64,000 nt of DNA from Haliclona indistincta. Taxonomy: Eukaryota; Porifera; Demospongiae; Haplosclerida; Chalinidae. Location: positions 4,254,588 through 4,318,587 of the forward strand of contig OZ024785.1 of the NCBI GenBank assembly GCA_964017065.1, read 5' to 3'. Positions 1-10,966 of this stretch are shown piece by piece (position 1 is the stretch's first letter; each line of letters starts with the position of its first letter). Position numbers and translations under genes: made by a program. The notes under the pieces are model-generated. The model was not told where the DNA came from. It did no database searches and saw nothing but the letters and a program-made list of their open reading frames with translations.

Positions 1-793
1 GCTATAAATAATAATAAACAATGATAATTATTGTTAGCAGTATACATGAAGCTCACTGACAAACATGAACATGTTTGAAGCTACTCTAACTCCATTGATG
101 GGTACCACAGTGACAGTGAAGTTGTTGTCAGGATCAGGATGGTCAATGGAGTAGTACAGCATGGTAGTGTCCCCCTCTACTGACATTGTCTCATTCTCTC
201 CACCGGTGGTGTTGATGATGGTGACATAGTAGCCCAGGATGGGTACCCCCTCCAGAGTGAAGGGAGGACTCCAGGAGATGAGGACAGTAGTGGAGTTGAT
301 GGAGACCACCGTGAGGTTACTGACTGACTCTAATGGACCTAAATGCAAATCAATAACGAATTATCCATCATAGGTGCATCGGTTCTACCTTGCACCATCA
401 ACAGTACTGGGTGACTCTCAGCTGTTGTTATACTGGGAGAAAAATTGACAGCAAAGCATGTAATGTTGGTAGCATTGTCAGTAGAAGTCACTGTAAGTCT
501 CAGTGTTGACATGCGAATATTTATTGATCCGTTTAATATTACTGATTTTATAGTGGTTTCCTCGTCATTGTCTAATTGCAGTCCGTTTGCTCTCCAAGTA
601 ATGGTATTACCAACAGCAGTACAGGTGAACTCAGCCACTGCATTGATGGAGACATTGACAGCTCTAGGGTGAATGATGATATCTATAAAAAAGAAGCAAT
701 AATAAATTGCCATGCACTACTAGACTAACCAGCTTTTTTTGCTGTTATGATATTAGGCAAGAAACATAGGCAGACGACTAGTATCCTCGCCAT
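1..793 (-). CDS. Ig-FN3 receptor, 5' part (cut by window edge)
   Basis: The N-terminal part of a single-pass surface receptor. Exons on the minus strand are the signal peptide (793-730, starting MARILVVCLCF), the Ig domain (682-389), the FN3 domain (338-57) and the first base of a stalk exon at position 1. All junctions are GT-AG and phase 1. The Ig exon has the FTC...W...NITC cysteine-tryptophan-cysteine pattern and several N-glycosylation sites. The FN3 exon has the cluster-wide core around SWSPPFTL but ends in a divergent VRVASNMFMF segment instead of AGPGE. The gene at 54846-56240 is a close copy that supplies the missing stalk, TM and tyrosine-motif tail, so this gene probably continues leftwards the same way. 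It originally faced the gene at 5183 head to head; a 4.2-kb insertion now separates them. Receptor identity is secure; ligand is unknown. Confidence 0.85.
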
Positions 794-1020
794 CCAGATT
801 TGCAATTATGTCATTATGTAAAATTATGTGCGATTATGTGGGTGTAACGTACCACGCCCATCGACAAAGAATTTGCAGCATCATGCAGGAGGTATTGTAA
901 CAGTCAAAAAACGCACAAGGACCCGACCTAAGGACCGCGATCTTTAACCCGTCCGCCCATTTACCATCGCGATCGCGCAGCGCAGCGACTTCGCGTCTTC
1001 CCTTCTACTACTCAGTTCAC

Positions 1021-1266
1021 CTTGTTACTTGATGTAATGTTACTGTACTACTCTGGTAGTCTCTACTAACTCTATTCTTGCACTCAGAATAGTTAGATCT
1101 ATTTAAAGCATGCTGGTGATGTGTTACCAGCACTGTGATTGCAGTAGCAATCCAGGTATTGTATTCGATAAGGACCCACACTTGTAACTTGATGTAGAAA
1201 TAAGCTAATCTCACTGGGCTGCTCAGGCAGTCTCTACTAATTCTATTCTTGCTGTCTGAAAAGTTA
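1021..1266. repeat. 172-bp satellite, short array in left arm
   Basis: About one and a half copies of the same 172-bp unit found at 3203-4452, with the hallmark segments aagcatgctggtgatgtgtt and cgataaggacccacacttgt. The array is interrupted at 1266 by the nested element and resumes at 3203. Confidence 0.85.
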
Positions 1267-1892
1267 GGCTGACGGTAAAACCCGGAATTTCAGAATTCCG
1301 GACGGAATTCCGTCCGGAATATTCCGTCACAATAATAGTACCTGGTACTGGTTACCCGTGCGCAGTATGCGCCAGGGTTATTACCCGTGCGCAGTATGCG
1401 CCAGGGTTATGTGTTTGTGTCCGTCTATATGTGTGGAAAAAACACGCTTGTTTACGTCTCACCGCTCGAAATTCGCCACAAAAGTGCACTTTGCAACTTC
1501 CTCACTGAATTTATAGTCCTATGAAGACGTTTTCTGTGCTGGCAAGCCTTGCTCGAGCGGCTAATCCATGGCTTTCTAAAGCTACGTGTGCTTGTAAGAG
1601 CACTTTACGGTATTGTGGGTGTGTCACCCTACCTCCTATCCAGATCGATGTCCTCACTCAGTCTCACGTGTACCATACGCAGAGTCCAGCCCAGTATCTG
1701 TCTTTCTTGAGATAGGCCAAGCACCTGTTAGTGCATATAGGCGGTAGCTCTGGAGCTGTCTACGGACTAGCTGTAACGTGAGTGTTCACTGTTGCAGTAA
1801 ATTAATGCTGTAGTCGTGTTATTTAGCTCAGCGCACGGGTATGTGTTCATTGGAACTCTAGTTAAACTAGCTACTAATCCCAAGACCCTAAA

Positions 1893-2160
1893 ACATTCGC
1901 CTAACAGCGCCCAGTATTCGCCTAACAGTAGCCAGTATTCGCCTAACAGTGGCCAGTATTCGCCTAACAGCGCCCAGTATTCGCCTAACGGCGCCCAGTA
2001 TTCGCCTAACAGCGCCCAGTATTCCCCTAACAGCGCCCAGTATTCGTCTAACGTGCCCAGTATTCAGTATGGACCTAACGGCGCCCAGTACTATATTCTT
2101 CTGGCACGTTAGGCGAATACTGGGCGCTGTTAGGCGAATACTGGGCGCTGTTAGGCGAAT
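1893..2160. repeat. 21-bp minisatellite, part in inverted orientation
   Basis: About nine tandem copies of a unit like cctaacagcgcccagtattcg run from 1893 to about 2095, with single-base variants. About 2.5 copies in the opposite orientation follow at 2108-2160. Copies abut without unique spacers, so this is not a CRISPR array. Because 21 is divisible by 3 it gives an open frame (1816-2112, heptad YSPNSAQ), which I regard as non-coding. A single inverted copy reappears at about 3031-3050 next to telomere-like gggtttagggttt. Confidence 0.85.
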
Positions 2161-3030
2161 AGAGTAAATTATCTATATTCGGTCAACATGTATATTCGTA
2201 CGCTATTGCCAGCAAAACCAACGCAGCTACGACGGTGTCTGCCACAGCAAACTATAGCCACTTGCATGTGTAGAAGACACAGCAAACCGCTAGCTTCAGC
2301 GTCCTTCCTGAAGGCGACAGCAAAAAATAATAGACACGTGTACGAATTTCCCTAAGATCGGTAGAATCTCTGTATTTTCGTTTCACCACTCGCTACGTCC
2401 AACGAAGTAGAGGAGCTGGCTAATTTAGTGCTGCTAGCATACACCCATCCTTGTGCTAAACGATGACCAGCAGAAGTAGCCGAACACTCTCCTTGAACAC
2501 AAGAAAAACGCAACAACATCACCCCCGTTGACCCCTCAAAGATCGTCATCAACAATACAGTAAAGTATTGTGCTTATGGAGAGCCATAATAAATATTATA
2601 ATAATACGTCTCCATAAGCACAATACTTTACTGTATTGTTGATGACGATCTTTGAGGGGTCAGCGGGGGTGATGTTGTTGCGTTTTTCTTGTGTTCAAGG
2701 AGAGTGTTCGGCTACTTCTGCTGGTCATCGTTTAGCACAAGGATGGGTGTATGCTAGCAGCACTAAATTAGCCAGCTCCTCTACTTCGTTGGACGTAGCG
2801 AGTGGTGAAACGAAAATACAGAGATTCTACCGATCTTAGGGAAATTCGTACACGTGTCTATTATTTTTTGCTGTCGCCTTCAGGAAGGACGCTGGAGCTA
2901 GCGGTTTGCTGTGTCTTCTACACATGCAAGTGGCTATAGTTTGCTCTGGCAGACACCGTCTTAGCTGCGTTGGTTTTGCTGGCAACAGCGTACGAATATA
3001 CATGTTGACCGAATATAGATAATTTACTCT
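2161..3030. repeat. Near-perfect 422-bp inverted repeat
   Basis: The left arm 2161-2582 and right arm 2609-3030 are reverse complements, each 422 bp, with only a few mismatches and a 26-bp AT-rich spacer. Each arm contains the same 67-codon open frame (2352-2555 minus, 2636-2839 plus), which differ by a single residue (T/A). The mirrored ORF is a consequence of the palindrome; no protein family is recognisable. Such low arm divergence implies recent formation or arm-to-arm conversion. Confidence 0.85.
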
Positions 3031-3202
3031 ACTGGGCGCCGTTAGGCGAAGGTTTTAGGGTCTTGGGTTTAGGGTTTAGTACTTTTATAGTGCTGGTTTT
3101 ACCAGTACCAAGTAATATTATGGTTTTTTCTCTCAATTTTTCTCCGTTATCAAACAAATTTTGACATCCGGAATTCCGCAATTCCGGGTTTTACCGTCAG
3201 CC

Positions 3203-4452
3203 GAAAAGTTAGACCTATTTTAAGCATGCTGGTGATGTGTTACCAGCACTGTGATAACCGCAACAATCAAAGGTAATGTATTCGATAAGGACCCACATTT
3301 GTAACTTGACGTAGGAATAAGCTAATGTCACTAGGCTGCTCTGGCAGTCTCTACTAACTCTATTCTTGTTGTGTGAAAAGTTAGATCCTTTTAAAGCATG
3401 CTGGTGATGTGTTACCAGCACTGTGATTACAGCAGCAATCATAGGTACTGTATTCGATAAGGACCCACACTTGTAACTTGATGTAGGAATAAGCTAATGT
3501 CACTGGGCTGTTCTGGCAGTCTCTACTAACTCTATTCTTGCTGTGTGAAAAGTTAGATCTGTTTAAAGCATGCTGGTGATGTGTTACCAGCACTGTGATT
3601 ACAGCAGCAATCATAGGTATTGTATTCGATAAGGACCCACACTTGTAACTTGATGTAGGAATAAGCTAATGTCACTGGGCTGTTCTGGCAGTCTCAACTA
3701 ACTCTAGTCTTGCTGTCTGAAAGGTTAAATTTTTTTAAAGCATGCTGGTGATGTGTTACCAGCACTGTGATAACCGCAACAATCATAGGTAATGTATTCG
3801 ATAAGGACCCACACTTGTAACTTGATGTAGGAATAAGATAATGTCACTAGACTACTCTGGCAGTCTCTACTAACTCTATTCTTGCTGTGTGAAAAGTTAG
3901 ATCTGTTTAAAGCATGCTGGTGATGTGTTACCATCACTGTGATTGCAGTAGCAATCCAGGTATTGTATTCGATAAGGACCCACACTTGTAACTTGATGTA
4001 GGAATAAGCTAATGTCACTAGACTGTTCTGGCAGTCTCTACTAACTCTATTCTTGCTGTTTGAAAAGTTAGATCTGTTTAAAGCATGCTGGTGATGTGTT
4101 ACCAGCACTGTGATTACAGCAGCAATCATAGGTATTGTATTCGATAAGGACCCACACTTGTAACTTGATGTAGGAATAAGCTAATGTCACTAGACTGCTC
4201 TGGCAGTCTCTACTAACTCTATTCTTGCTGTCGGAAAAGTTAGATCTTTTTTAAGCATGCTGGTGATGTGTTACCAGCACTGTGATTACAGCAGCAATCA
4301 TAGGTATTGTATTCGATAAGGACCCACACTTGTTACTTGATGTAGAAATAGGCTAATGTCACTAGGCTTATCTGGCAGTCTCTACTAACTCTATTCTTGC
4401 TGTTTGAATAGTTAGATCTTTTTTAAGCATGTTGGTGATGTGTTACCAGCAC
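3203..4452. repeat. 172-bp satellite array, left arm
   Basis: Seven full copies begin at 3203, 3375, 3547, 3719, 3891, 4062 and 4234 (spacing 172, 172, 172, 172, 171, 172), each starting near gaaaagttag; an eighth, partial copy starts at 4406. Divergence between units is low. Since 172 is not divisible by three, open frames through it change frame at each unit; they are not genes. Confidence 0.9.
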
Positions 4453-4985
4453 TGACATTAGCTTACTTCTACATCTAGTAACAAGTGTGGGTCCTTATCG
4501 AATCAAATACCTATGATTGCTGCTGTAATCACAGTGCTGGTAACACATCACCAGCATGCTTTAAAAAGATCTAACTATTCAAACAGCAAGAATAGAGTTA
4601 GTAGAGACTGCCAGAGCAGTCTAGTGACATTATCTTATTCCTACATCAAGTAACAAGTGTGGGTCCTTATCGAATCCAATACCTATGATTGCTGCTGTAA
4701 TCACAGTGCTGGTAACACATCACCAGCATGCTTTAAAAAGATCTAACTATTCAAACAGCAAGAATAGAGTTAGTAGAGACTTCCAGAGCAGTCTAGTGAC
4801 ATTAGCTTATTCCTACATCAAGTTACAAGTGTGGGTCCTTATCGAATACAATACCTGGATTGCTACTGCAATCACAGTGCTGGTAACACTTCACCAGCAT
4901 GCTTTAAATAGATCTAACTATTCTGAGTGCAAGAATAGAGTTAGTAGAGACTACCAGAGTAGTACAGTAACATTACATCAAGTAA
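4453..4985. repeat. 172-bp satellite array, inverted right arm
   Basis: The same satellite as at 3203-4452 but in reverse orientation, about three copies, meeting the left array head-on at about 4453 to form a very large palindrome. The ORF at 4685-4993 is satellite sequence. Confidence 0.85.
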
Positions 4986-5182
4986 CAAGGTGAACTGACT
5001 GAGTAGTAGAAGGGAAGACGCGAAGTCGCTGCGCTGCGCGATCGCGATGGTAAATGGGCGGACGGGTTAAAGATCGCGGGTCCTTAGGTCGGGTCCTTGT
5101 GCGTTTTGTGACTATTGTAATACCTCCATGCAGGGCATCATGCGTTGTTCTAGTAATCTGCCTCGCTCAGTGCGCTGTAACA

Positions 5183-8100
5183 ATGTCTATCGCAGTCTCG
5201 ATAAGATTAAGTCTAATCTTACTGCTATATTCTCAAGGTTGGAGCACTCATTTTATAGCTGCTCAAGAAGCAAATAAGTTTACTACTAACTAACTAGATG
5301 TAGCCCGACCCGATGGGTAGTTAACTTTGGATAGGAGATGCATGAGGATGACTCCGCACGAACAAACCCAATATTTACGGTATATATATACGTATACATG
5401 TGTTTAGCTGTATTATTGATTGTCTTGAATGCTAAAGTGCTTGCAGCAAGCACTTTAGCATTCAAGACAATCAAGTTGCTTGTGTCTTAGCAAGCATGCT
5501 TGTTCAAAAATTGTATGTGCATCAGCAAAATAGTACATGTTCGCTGTCAACTGATGTTTGTAACCTGCTATGTGCCACTAGCTGCTGATGAAGCATACTA
5601 AGATTGAGGAACAAAGTAGTGAGGAGAGCACTGCGTGAAAGTTTTAGTAGTATTCATAACATACACATTTATGTCAAAATCGTATGCTAGCAAGGTCATA
5701 GAACCCGCTAATCAGGACACTAACAGTCTCATAAGAAATTTGTTAAGTGTTCATTTGGGACCACATGCATTACAGTGATGTCCCTATTTGAGAGGTGTCC
5801 TTATTTGAGATGTCTATTTGAGGGGTGTTCACATTGAGGGGTTCCACTGTATTCAGTCTGTATTAGACAGCAGCTTGTACATTCAAGTGTGCTATCCCAA
5901 TAATAACAGCTTTGGCGATTGACCTTTAATTTATGTTTGCATGTTAGGAAAGGTGTGAAGAATTTGACTTCCAAATTATCTCCACTTCTGCTGCTTATGA
6001 TTATTGTTTGTACAACATGCAGTGTGAGTACTATAAGTTTACCTAATATGTAATTGTGTTGCAGATATCACCATTCCTCCACAAGCTGCCAATGCCTCCA
6101 TCAATGCAGTGGCTAAGTTCACCTGTACTGCTGTTGGTAATGCATTTACTTGGAGAGCCAACGGACAACAATTAGAATATGGAAATGGAACTGGAATTAC
6201 TATAAAAACAAAATTATTACAAAATGGAGTTGTAAATATTCGTGAGTCAACACTGAGTCTGACAGTGACTTCTACTGACAATGCTACCAACATTACTTGC
6301 TTTGTTGTTAGCTTTTCTCCCAATATAACAAGTGTAGAAAGTCACCAAGTACTGTTGATGGTGCAAGGTACTGTTGTACTATGATGGGTCATGTATAATA
6401 TTAATTTGCATGTAGGTCTGTTAGAGTCAGTCAGTAACCTCACTGTGGTCTCCATCAACTCCACTACTGTCCTCATCTCCTGGAGTCCTCCCTTCACTCT
6501 GGGGGGGGTACCCATCCTGGGCTACAATGTCACCATCACCAACACCACCAGTGGAGAGGAACTTGAAACAGCAAACACTACCATGCTGAATTACATATTC
6601 TCCATTGACCATCCTGATCCTGACAACAACTTCACTGTCACTGTGGTACCCATCAATGGAGCTGGACCAGGAGAGACTGTGACCAAATGTTTTCTATTCC
6701 CGATTGGTGAGATATTATCTACATAGTACTGTTATTATTTTGACCTATAGATAAGCTCATGCCATCAGTTGTCAGAACCACTCCACTGCCCTTCACAGAT
6801 TCAGTGTCAACTACTGTTTCTACTAATGATATTGACACAACTGTCTGTAAGTTTTGTTAAATTTTTACCAAGAGTCCATACATTCTTGTTTGCCTAGACA
6901 TTAATTTTAGTAGTAACACTTTTATTTTTATTGGTATAAGCTCATTCCAGCATGTTTACATGTGCATTAGAGGTAAAATAATTCTAAAAATAGTCTCTCC
7001 CTTATTTGTGCATGTTTTAATCACCTGACATATCATAACCACCCATGACCTTAGAACTTGCATCATCCTCTTACAATGTGTATGGAAGTCACTATTGTTT
7101 TTATAGTCACACGATGCACGAGAATTTAGGTACCGTATTTCTTCTAAAGATTCGGCGCCTCCTATTTTTCGGCACCTTGTCGCTGAAATGTGTACTAAAC
7201 CTTCAAATTTCGGCAAACGCTTTAGTTCTTCCACTTCTTTGTCATGGTCAGCAAACAGCTTGATGTGAAAAGTCTTGGAATCATAGAATAGAGCTGTTGG
7301 CGTCAAATAACGTATTTGTTGTCACACCTCCAATTATTCGAACTTCTGTCACAATTACCTCCAAACATTGGGCAAGAAATTATTTATTTTGTGCCGTATT
7401 TTTAGAAGAAATACAGTAATGCCTGCTTGCAAATAAACAGGAATTCTTATCATGAAAATTCTCTATTCCATAACTTTTTGAATGTAATGTTTGTGTGTAT
7501 TAATCAGTTACAATCACTCTTTGTGGTTTCTATGTCTGAGTCAGTTGTCTGTCTTGTCTTTATAGCTGTTACTGCACTTGGACCACCTACTATTACACCT
7601 GCTGTTACACTTATTACTCCTTCAATTCCCCCCACATTCAGTAAGTCTGAAAGCAATTGTTGCATTATGATGCTAGGTACTATTATATAGATGATACTAC
7701 TAATATCATCATTGGAGGCGTCATTGGAGGACTTGTGATTGGATTTCTTGTGATTATCACAACTTTTGTCGTTGTTGCTGTTGCTGTTGTGGTTTGGAAA
7801 AGTCAGAATTTTTATTATTGTTTTGTGATAGGATAACCACAATATTTTGTGATTACAGGATCAAAGTCAGGAAAATTGAATGTAACGCAACTGGTATGGT
7901 TCAAATTTTTATACTTCTTACTTAGACTTTAATTTTTGTGTTACAGGAGAATGCTGCAACTACGTATGGAAAATACTGCTGGAATACCTGAACAACTGGA
8001 ACAAGTTTCACGTATCCATCAAGCGCACGGCCAGCCAACACATGATGAAGTGAGTCTACTAATGATTTGTAGTTGTAACTGTCATTGCACTAGGCAATGA

Positions 8101-8690
8101 CATGTAGGGAACATGACAATAATTCAAAAGTCTTGGCAAACTCATAAAGAAATCCTTTGGATAACTGTTTGTATAATTATTGTTAACTGTACCAATGCTT
8201 ACCCTCATTTGGATGTGCCCTTATGCAATGTGCACGTGTTGCAGGATAAATTATAGTATTATCGAGGCATGTGATGGCATCATGGCATGGAAGATCATGG
8301 TTTATCATGTTCATACACACTGTAGCTTTTCTGATCAAATCTGATTTATTTCAATCTCATTGTACACTTGTAAATTAATCATAACTTTTGATCAGAATAA
8401 ATTATTATTCAAATTACTTCTTATAGGCTGAGATTTAGCTCTTAGTTGATTAGACTTAGATAAGAGAGGTCGGCAAAGGCAGATCTCACATCATTACTAT
8501 TATTCCAAGTTCATGCTTCATCGTAAAATTTTTTGCTAACTACAAGTCATAAAAATTCTCTTCTCTCTGACCGCAGAGTACAACTGTTTCCAACTCTAGA
8601 ATTGATGATGATTCTGGTGTTGTTGTAAAGTCTATGGAAGCTACAACATCATTTAGTACTTCGGAACCTGTGAGAGAGGTGAGTTATTAG
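5183..8690 (+). pseudogene. Ig-FN3 receptor, probably inactivated copy of 56404-59929
   Basis: Exons mirror the intact gene at 56404: signal peptide 5183-5273, Ig 6065-6367, FN3 6416-6706, stalk 6751-6846 and 7566-7640, TM 7691-7801, tail 7859-7893, 7947-8049 and 8577-8690. Two defects are visible. The exon-1 donor, gcaa|gtaagt in the intact copy, reads gcaa|ataagt here, so translation would run into a stop at 5291-5293. Tail exon 7947-8049 has 4 extra bases relative to the 99-base exon of the copy, shifting frame to an early TGA. Ig (FTC...W...NITC) and FN3 folds are otherwise open. Its FN3 carries the GEELETANTTMLNY variant, unlike its sister gene. The upstream promoter is split by the 4.2-kb insertion. 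An unannotated alternative first exon could rescue it. Confidence 0.75.
7131..7418. mobile_element. MITE in a receptor intron
   Basis: Inverted termini taccgtatttcttctaaa (left) and the complement of tactgtatttcttctaaa (right), bounded by TA, which suggests a Tc1/mariner-type two-base target duplication. It lies in the intron between the two stalk exons. The same element occupies the same intron of the copy gene (58316-58602), so it predates the segmental duplication. Confidence 0.7.
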
Positions 8691-9649
8691 TTCACTTTGT
8701 GCTAAGGTGGTGGATACAGGAATTACAAAAAAGTATTCATAACAAAATGTGGGAATGTTTGGCAAAGATACGGATTTCTGCTAGTTAATAACATATTGTG
8801 GTTTCAGTCTTTTTGTTCTCCATAGTAGTACGCGGATTTTTATACACATTTTTATTATGATGCCTGGTGTTCGCAGTTTTTTGCTTTAAGATGTGCGGCC
8901 TGGTGTCCTTTGTGGTTCTGCGCATGCTTTTAAATCACTGCGACTGCTTTCTCGTGTTATGGCCGCCAGAGTTGTGCGTGGGCAGATAAGATCGCTCTGT
9001 TTGGCCTAATAGAAGCTGAGGAATGGCAAATCCATATGCATGCATAGGACAATGACCAGGTATAATAACAAAGCTCTGTAGGAAATAACATCCCGATAGA
9101 ACTGTACAATGTATCTGTAGAACTAAACCATCAAAAACCGTCATTTTGTTTTGACAGTGAGCTATGAGCGTTGATTCTTATTCGTAGCACTGCATATTTT
9201 ACATACAGTAAGTATACTAATGTTAGTGTAGGTTTGCTTCTTCTCAGCCGTAGAGAAATAATAAAGGTAATTACTAATGATATTCATGGTGAGCACCACG
9301 GTGGGATCTGCCAGAGTTAATTTTTATATTGTTACAAAGCAGTGTATTTATACGTCTCTGGATGATTGCATGGTACAACTAAATTGTGAATTAGCATGCC
9401 TCAAAACCATTTGTTGATCAGAGGCAATTCTAAATTCTCGTATCACAAGTCAATTGACAGGATTACGAGTGGAATCAAGTATAAGTCAATAGGAGTTTTG
9501 CACATACAACTTTGACGCACATTTTTCATGTTAGTAAACGTTGCTATGACGCCATTTTGAGTGTCAGACAAGAAGTATTTTTGATAACTAAATGACGTGG
9601 TACAGTATTCAGATGGTTTAGTATTCAGACATTAATTTTTGTGTTACAG
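8691..9649. other. Non-coding stretch after broken receptor
   Basis: No gene is recognised. The segment about 8700-9150 is homologous to 11490-11960 and 59930-60370, so it is the duplicated 3' flank of the receptor gene. Open frames here are not preserved between the three copies. Confidence 0.6.
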
Positions 9650-9944
9650 AAGAATACAGAAAATACTGATGGAATATCTGAACAAGCATCAGAACTTTCA
9701 TGTGTCCCTCAAACGCACGGCCAGTCAACACACGATGTAATGAGTGTACAAATGATCTGTAGTTCAATTGTAATTGCACTATGCAATGACATGTAGGGAC
9801 CATGATTTAAGATGGCAATAATACGAAATTCATGGCAAACTCATAAGAAAATCCTCTGGATAACTGTTTATACAATTATTGTTAACTGTAGCAATGCATT
9901 TGGATGTACCCTTATGCAACACTTGTTGCAGGATAAATAATAGT

Positions 9945-10966
9945 TAGACAGTGCGTCTGAGGATCTACGCGATTTAGAAGCCCGAGAGCCGTTGCTATAT
10001 AGCGTCCGAGCGTAGCGAGGACGCTATGGCAACGGCGCGAGGGCTTCTAAATCGCGTAGATCCGATTGGATGCACTGTCCAACTGGTTTAGACTATAGCA
10101 ACAGCGAACAGAAACGACGCAAGCCAGTCGAAATCAAACGAGCAAAGCAACGACTCGCTTTTTGTTCTGTCTTCGTTGACGACGATATTCCTTGGATACC
10201 CGTGGGCTGGCAGAAATATGAATAGGCTCCAGAGCAGTGCAAAGAAGAACGCCGTCGAAGATTTAACTGAAGACTTGCTATGGGCTAAAGGTTTGCTAGG
10301 AGGTGAAACACCGAATATGCTATTGGACACTGTAGTTGTCTACAATGGTCTGTACTTCGCACTACGCAGTGGGGGAGAGCATTGCCTATTGAGACATTCA
10401 CCTTGCCAAGTTGAGGTGGTCGAAAAGCCAGGTGAGCGACCTTATCTAGTCTACCACGAAGACCGTGACACATCCAGGAACCATCCTAGTGGTCTACAGG
10501 GATGCAAAACTATGCCTATAAGGTTGTTGTTCGCTACTCCAACACACAGAACCCCGAGAGATGCTTCGTCGCTCTATTTAAGATGTATAGACAACTTTGC
10601 CCTGACGATCCAGTGGACAACGCATTCTACCTGCAACCATCGCTTTCTCCAACTGAGACCTGCTGGTACACACGGAAACCACTGGGTCACGCCTCGCTCA
10701 GTACTACAGTGGCTCGACTGTGCAAACAAGCTGGCTCCGACGACTAACCAGACTCAAGAGAGACTCACCAGAGATCTACCATAGCTAACTTTATTGATTA
10801 TTCAGGCTATTATTTTTGCGCATTAATCGTAATCTATTGTTTTAGCACCACGTGGCGGGATTACATTAAGGAGTGGCGGGATTACATTATGGGTGGCGGG
10901 ATTACATTACGAGATTTAGATCCAAGCAACTAGACAATCTGATTGGCTTATACCACTAAGCTATAG
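9945..10966. mobile_element. Inserted element carrying a Crypton-like gene
   Basis: Alignment with the empty homologous sequence at 8241 and 59450 shows about 1 kb of extra sequence beginning with ttagacagtg and ending with the complement ctatagtctaa. A hairpin at about 9962-10063 has arms containing gatctacgcgatttagaagc. Near the right end tggcgggattacatta is repeated three times (10853-10900). Exact ends are uncertain by a few bases. Confidence 0.6.
10176..10784 (+). pseudogene. Crypton-like tyrosine recombinase (DUF3504) remnant
   Basis: The frame beginning at 10176 contains GGETPNMLLDTVVVYNGLYF and the conserved GGEHCLLRHSPCQVEVVEKP region that I recognise from the DUF3504 domain of Crypton-derived proteins (as in QRICH1 and ZMYM families). 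After NHPSGLQG at about 10490-10500 the homology jumps to another frame: NTQNPERCFVALFKMYRQLC, then CWYTRKPLGHASL, to about 10747. A further break follows where the family has its TNHSLRAT segment. So the gene is frameshifted at least twice and lacks the downstream catalytic Arg-His-Tyr region. Family assignment is by memory of motifs; activity is not expected. Confidence 0.75.

Larger units (their letters stand above)
1267..3202. mobile_element. Non-autonomous Mutator-like element nested in the satellite
   Basis: The termini are perfect 19-bp inverted repeats: ggctgacggtaaaacccgg at 1267 and its complement ending at 3202. A 9-bp direct duplication gaaaagtta flanks them (1258-1266 and 3203-3211). 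Nine-base duplications are typical of Mutator-like elements, hence the family suggestion. Further in, the ends carry ggaattcc-rich palindromic sequence. No transposase ORF is present. Internal structure is a 21-bp minisatellite (about 1893-2160) and a large palindrome (2161-3030). The insertion separates two blocks of the 172-bp satellite, so it is younger than the host element. Confidence 0.8.
890..5126. mobile_element. 4.2-kb foldback transposon with internal satellite, inserted in a bidirectional promoter
   Basis: The ends are long inverted repeats: the left end (aggtattgtaacag...) matches the reverse complement of the right end over about 130 bases, including a GC-rich segment with cgcgatcgcg. 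Inside these, both arms consist of 172-bp satellite copies in opposite orientation that meet near 4453. The element is flanked by catgcagg at 882-889 and 5127-5134. The related locus near 56343 has this sequence once, so the empty site is visible. A 7-8 bp target duplication would fit a hAT-like or similar DNA transposon, but no transposase gene is present and the family is not identified. A second element (1267-3202) is nested in the left arm. Confidence 0.85.

Noticed and set aside
445..672. Open frames antisense to Ig exons (also 6039, 20229, 31998, 47412, 55892, 57239)
   Set aside because: Shadows of the Ig/FN3 coding strand; no splice structure of their own.
1816..2112. 98-codon ORF with YSPNSAQ heptads
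   Set aside because: It is a translation of a 21-bp minisatellite inside a transposon; no upstream signal or splice context.
1893..2160. CRISPR-like array
   Set aside because: Units are directly adjacent with no unique spacers, the sequence is eukaryotic, and some units are inverted.
3215..4993. ORFs such as MIAAVITVLVTHHQHA repeated on both strands
   Set aside because: They are frames through the 172-bp satellite, whose period shifts frame at each copy.
5274..5279. ATAAGT as a minor-class (U12) AT-AC donor
   Set aside because: It lacks the ATATCCTT consensus and the sister gene has GTAAGT at this position, so a point mutation is simpler.
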